Of a stretch of DNA of 64,000 nt, positions 47,736-64,000 are shown piece after piece. Position numbers and translations under genes: made by a program. Below the pieces are notes generated by a model. It was not told where the DNA came from, ran no database searches, and saw only the letters and a list, made by a program, of their open reading frames with translations. Every line of letters starts with the position of its first letter. Positions within the stretch are counted from its first letter, which is position 1. The DNA is from Costus lasius (Eukaryota > Streptophyta > Magnoliopsida > Zingiberales > Costaceae), in contig CM050448.1 in assembly GCA_027563935.2 (NCBI GenBank), positions 119,524,493 through 119,588,492 of the forward strand, given 5' to 3'.

Positions 47736-48321
47736 AGGTGTAACCTGAAAAACATGCGATACAAGAATAGTTTCTCGAACACATCGTGACATAAACAAGC
47801 ATATAACAAACGAGATAAAACCTGCTGCAGTCACAAGCAAATATGTAACAAAAATTGAAAAACTAAAGAATGAAATAGTGACAAAGTTACAGACGCTTGC
47901 TGTAACCCAAAGTTTAAAATGCAATAAATCGTCTTTACGAGCAAATTCATCAAACAGACGTCGATTATAAGAATCAGTAACACTGTTTCTAATACCAAAG
48001 TTCCAAAAACAAAACAAAATTTTGCCAACATATTTTAAAATAACGGTACACAATAGCTTCTGCTTCTCTCACATGTTCTTGCACAATGGCAATCATAGAG
48101 CTACTTTTCTTAACAATCTACCATTGGTTCTGGCATTTATTCCGCTCCCAACAGGGCACATGTAGGATAACATATTATCGTTGAAGACTAGAAGAAAAAA
48201 AGGGGCAAAAGTAGCATAAATAGAAATACAAGCACTCGCAAGTAATTTCTATCACACAACAGGTTAAAATTGATTTAAAGTTAAATGGCGCTCGGGTGGA
48301 GTGTCCGCTGAACGGGGATTT
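47736..48321 (-). promoter_or_regulatory. PFP-alpha 3' UTR and CCC1 promoter region
   Basis: About 590 bp between the PFP-alpha stop and the inferred CCC1 leader exon. It must hold the end of one transcript and the start of the next. No clear TATA box or polyadenylation signal was singled out. Confidence 0.35.
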
Positions 48322-61840
<13,519 letters not shown>

Positions 61841-62772
61841 CCTCCCTACTCTCGCTCGCTAGCTGCACTTCGATACTCTCGTTCGCTCCGTCGCCTCCCT
61901 GTTATCAACGCAGAGAGATCACTATAGAAGAACCGGTATATCCACCTGCGGAAGAAGCAAACCGCCGCTGCGACACATCCATCACCAATTACCTAACCCT
62001 AATACTTCATTCGTCAAAAGAGTTGGACCCACATAAAAATAATCGGTGGCCACGCAATCGTGTAGCGTATGACGTTTAATTGAAAACAAGTGATCCCGGA
62101 ACTTCATTGTCCGAGTCGCCACCAAACCCTAGCGTCCCAAAACCAGAGAAATGCCCAGGGTATTGGGAATATTCACAGAATGGCCATTGACGTGGACTCC
62201 AATTTCAATAATTTAGCCGGAGCCACTTGGCAAACGGTTTGGTGAGACGAGTTGCAGGCCACACACCTACCCAACGGAGCGGAATATGCCCCCCACACCC
62301 CCCCGATGTAGACCCACATGCGGAATCCGATATTTATAATTGGATCTGATCCATTCGGAGACAGGGATATGGATAGTTCGATTTTGACAGTTTGCATTAT
62401 GCAGCCAAATTCGGGTCCATATCGGGAATTAAACCCGTCAGGACCCTAAGAGCTCTTACAGATGGACACATTTTATGTAAATTTGAGTTTGTGCTGAGTT
62501 TTAGTAAAATAATGGCTTTTGCAAGAAATATGCTACAGTTAATCACTCGCTGAAATGTAATTGGTTTGACACCTTATGACAGCGAAACAATGCGGCTAGG
62601 AAACAATACGCTTCCAGAATCTCCAGAACCTTCCAGGGTGCCATTTTTATTGACTTATCAGTTATCTCCCTGGCTGTCCTGTGTCTGTTAGCTTCTCCCG
62701 AGCCGCAATTTCCTTCTACGTTCTAGGGTTTCAGCCGCCGCCGCCGCCTCTCCTTTGAGCCTCTTTCCTGAT
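61841..62772. promoter_or_regulatory. divergent intergenic promoter between PFP-alpha and the mitochondrial-type gene
   Basis: 932 bp shared by two genes transcribed away from each other. The left part should hold the PFP-alpha 5' UTR. The right end is CT/CCG-rich leader, with a CCGCCGCCGCCGCC run just before the plus-strand ATG. An ACGTG core (TTGACGTGG, about 62188) and a heat-shock-element-like cluster at 62611-62637 are the only motifs I would name. No canonical TATA box is obvious on either side. Confidence 0.6.
62611..62637 (+). promoter_or_regulatory. heat shock element-like cluster
   Basis: TTCCAGAA (62612-62619), then CCAGAACCTTCCAG (62623-62636): TTCnnGAA and GAAnnTTC arrangements, the binding unit of heat shock factors. 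It lies about 137-162 bp upstream of the ATG at 62773, a usual distance for a heat-inducible promoter. Confidence 0.5.
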
Positions 62773-63932
62773 ATGGCGATCGGCTCTGTGCTCCTGTCGA
62801 GGGCGACAAGGTCCCGGACCTTGGCCTCCGCCGTCGGATCCTCTCTGTCCCAGGTCTGTTCCAGCTGAAGCTCGCTCTCATTGGTTTTTAGTTAAAATGG
62901 TTGGAGATTTTCCTTTCCGATGTTGTTTTCTTCACTCAATCATAATGTTGGACTGTCTATTTCATTGTTTCTTCCCTGTGAACCTCAGACAGCTAAGGTA
63001 ACGAAGTACATAATTGACATTTATATGACCATAAACATGAACTTTTAAGCCCACAATATTCAGATGATTTTTTTTTATTGTATGATTCACGTAATAGAGG
63101 CCTGAGGTGTATCTCAAGGATGATTTTTCTCCTTTTTTCGTAGCCTGAACGGAAGAAAAGAATTCAAATCTCGTCAAATTGAACTGACTGCCGAATTCGT
63201 TTCCTGGAGTCTTGTTAATATTCCCCTCATTTTAAAAAAAGAATCTTGGATACGTTAGTCAATCAATTAATAAGGAGCAAATATAACAAGTAATATAAAC
63301 GAAGGGAAATGAATCAGAAAATTCGTTATGGGATTTCGAATTCTAAGTTGTTTGACAGATTATCAGTCCAAACATTCGATCCTTCAACATAAAAGAGTTC
63401 ACTGAAATTATTTTTTGCGAATTTAACTTCAATAAACTTTTAAACGAACTGTCTCAAGAATAGCTGAGTTTTGTTTATCTGTGTTTTCGCCTACTCCTGT
63501 CGAGGAAGCTCTGCAAATGGCAGACCTGATGGCATTTGTGTAATGTAAGTTTGACTGGGAAATCATTTTTTCGTCGTGCTTCGACAAGCCAAGTAGCCAA
63601 CCTAGGGTGTCGAAGCTGCACAAAATTTGTGTTGTTATTAACATTATTGATGAATAATAGTTGATTGGGATTCTTTACTTGGAAAAGTAAAAAAAATGTC
63701 TTGATTTATTGAGTTTCGGTTGGTTTTAATAATTGAAAGGCAATACCTATGTCCATCGCTCCAAATAAAACTGCAATCATTGATGGATCATAAAAGTATA
63801 CTATTTGTGAGTATACTCTGACGATCTAGTCTCCATTTATCTCACTGTTGCATTTGATGTTTCATTTACTTAGGCTTCTACATACTTGTCTCCGTCAACT
63901 CAAAGATGGGTTGCTGCTGCAAGGGCATTCAG
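62773..63932 (+). CDS. probable mitochondrial-targeted protein, first two exons only
   Basis: Exon 1 is 62773-62853 (MAIGSVLLSRATRSRTLASA and seven more residues, donor CAG|GTCTG). Exon 2 is 63874-63932 (ASTYLSPSTQRWVAAARAF, acceptor TTACTTAG, donor TTCAG|GTGGC). The 46 visible residues are rich in Arg, Ser and Ala with no acidic residue, an N-terminal mitochondrial presequence. ARAF plus a split codon looks like the RAFS-type processing region. The mature protein lies beyond the window, so the product is unknown. The heat-shock-like promoter motif would fit a mitochondrial chaperone, but that is inference. The gene continues past 64000. Confidence 0.65.
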
Positions 63933-64000
63933 GTGGCACATGTTTCTTCACCCTTTAGAGCTCTGAATTCAACCTTCATATCCTCTTATATTTCTCTAGC

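Overview
The window is nuclear DNA of a flowering plant. It has GT..AG introns up to 14 kb, AT-rich non-coding DNA and dense, decayed transposable elements. The two complete proteins look monocot-type, and the very long introns and dispersed ACCGGTACC-type repeats fit a palm-like or similar large-intron monocot. The species is an inference. All exon borders were placed by hand from splice sites, reading phase and family conservation.

Layout. (1) 1911-45237, minus strand: a complete cation-chloride cotransporter gene (CCC1), 13 coding exons, 2922 nt, 973 aa, probably with an extra 5' leader exon near 47.7 kb. (2) 48322-61840, minus strand: a complete gene for the alpha (regulatory) subunit of pyrophosphate-fructose-6-phosphate 1-phosphotransferase (PFP), 19 exons, 1854 nt, 617 aa. 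(3) 62773 onward, plus strand: the first two exons of a probable mitochondrial protein, divergent from PFP-alpha, with a heat-shock-element-like cluster in its promoter. Genes 1 and 2 are head-to-tail neighbours. I see no functional link among the three.

Most of the remaining sequence is transposon-derived and lies inside introns. The most striking item is at 18503-26852 in CCC1 intron 7: a Ty3/gypsy derivative whose two 2.15-kb LTRs are in inverted, not direct, orientation. Each LTR is followed by its own primer binding site and a gag arm, giving 3.2-kb inverted arms around 1.9 kb of capsid/protease/reverse-transcriptase sequence. A perfect 5-bp target duplication (GGTAG) flanks the whole unit, so it appears to have integrated as one molecule with two U3 ends outside. 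CCC1 pre-mRNA reads through it and could fold into a 3.2-kb hairpin, a plausible natural trigger of siRNA against this retrotransposon family (compare the Mu killer principle in maize).

Other mobile DNA includes four hAT-type elements with exact 8-bp target duplications. One carries a RING-H2 gene fragment (11289-12895), one a trihelix GT-2-like fragment (49463-50787), one a GC-rich block that may be captured 5' gene sequence (56679-57057), and one is a short internally deleted element (57743-58256). There are also two copies of a PIF/Harbinger-type MITE (1143-1521, 39041-39441), a decayed gypsy element with LTR remnants (8811-10902), a copia tail (about 5780-6250), a foldback MITE (57384-57508), several local tandem duplications and many copies of an old dispersed repeat. 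Long stretches between these are AT-rich intron in which I recognise nothing.
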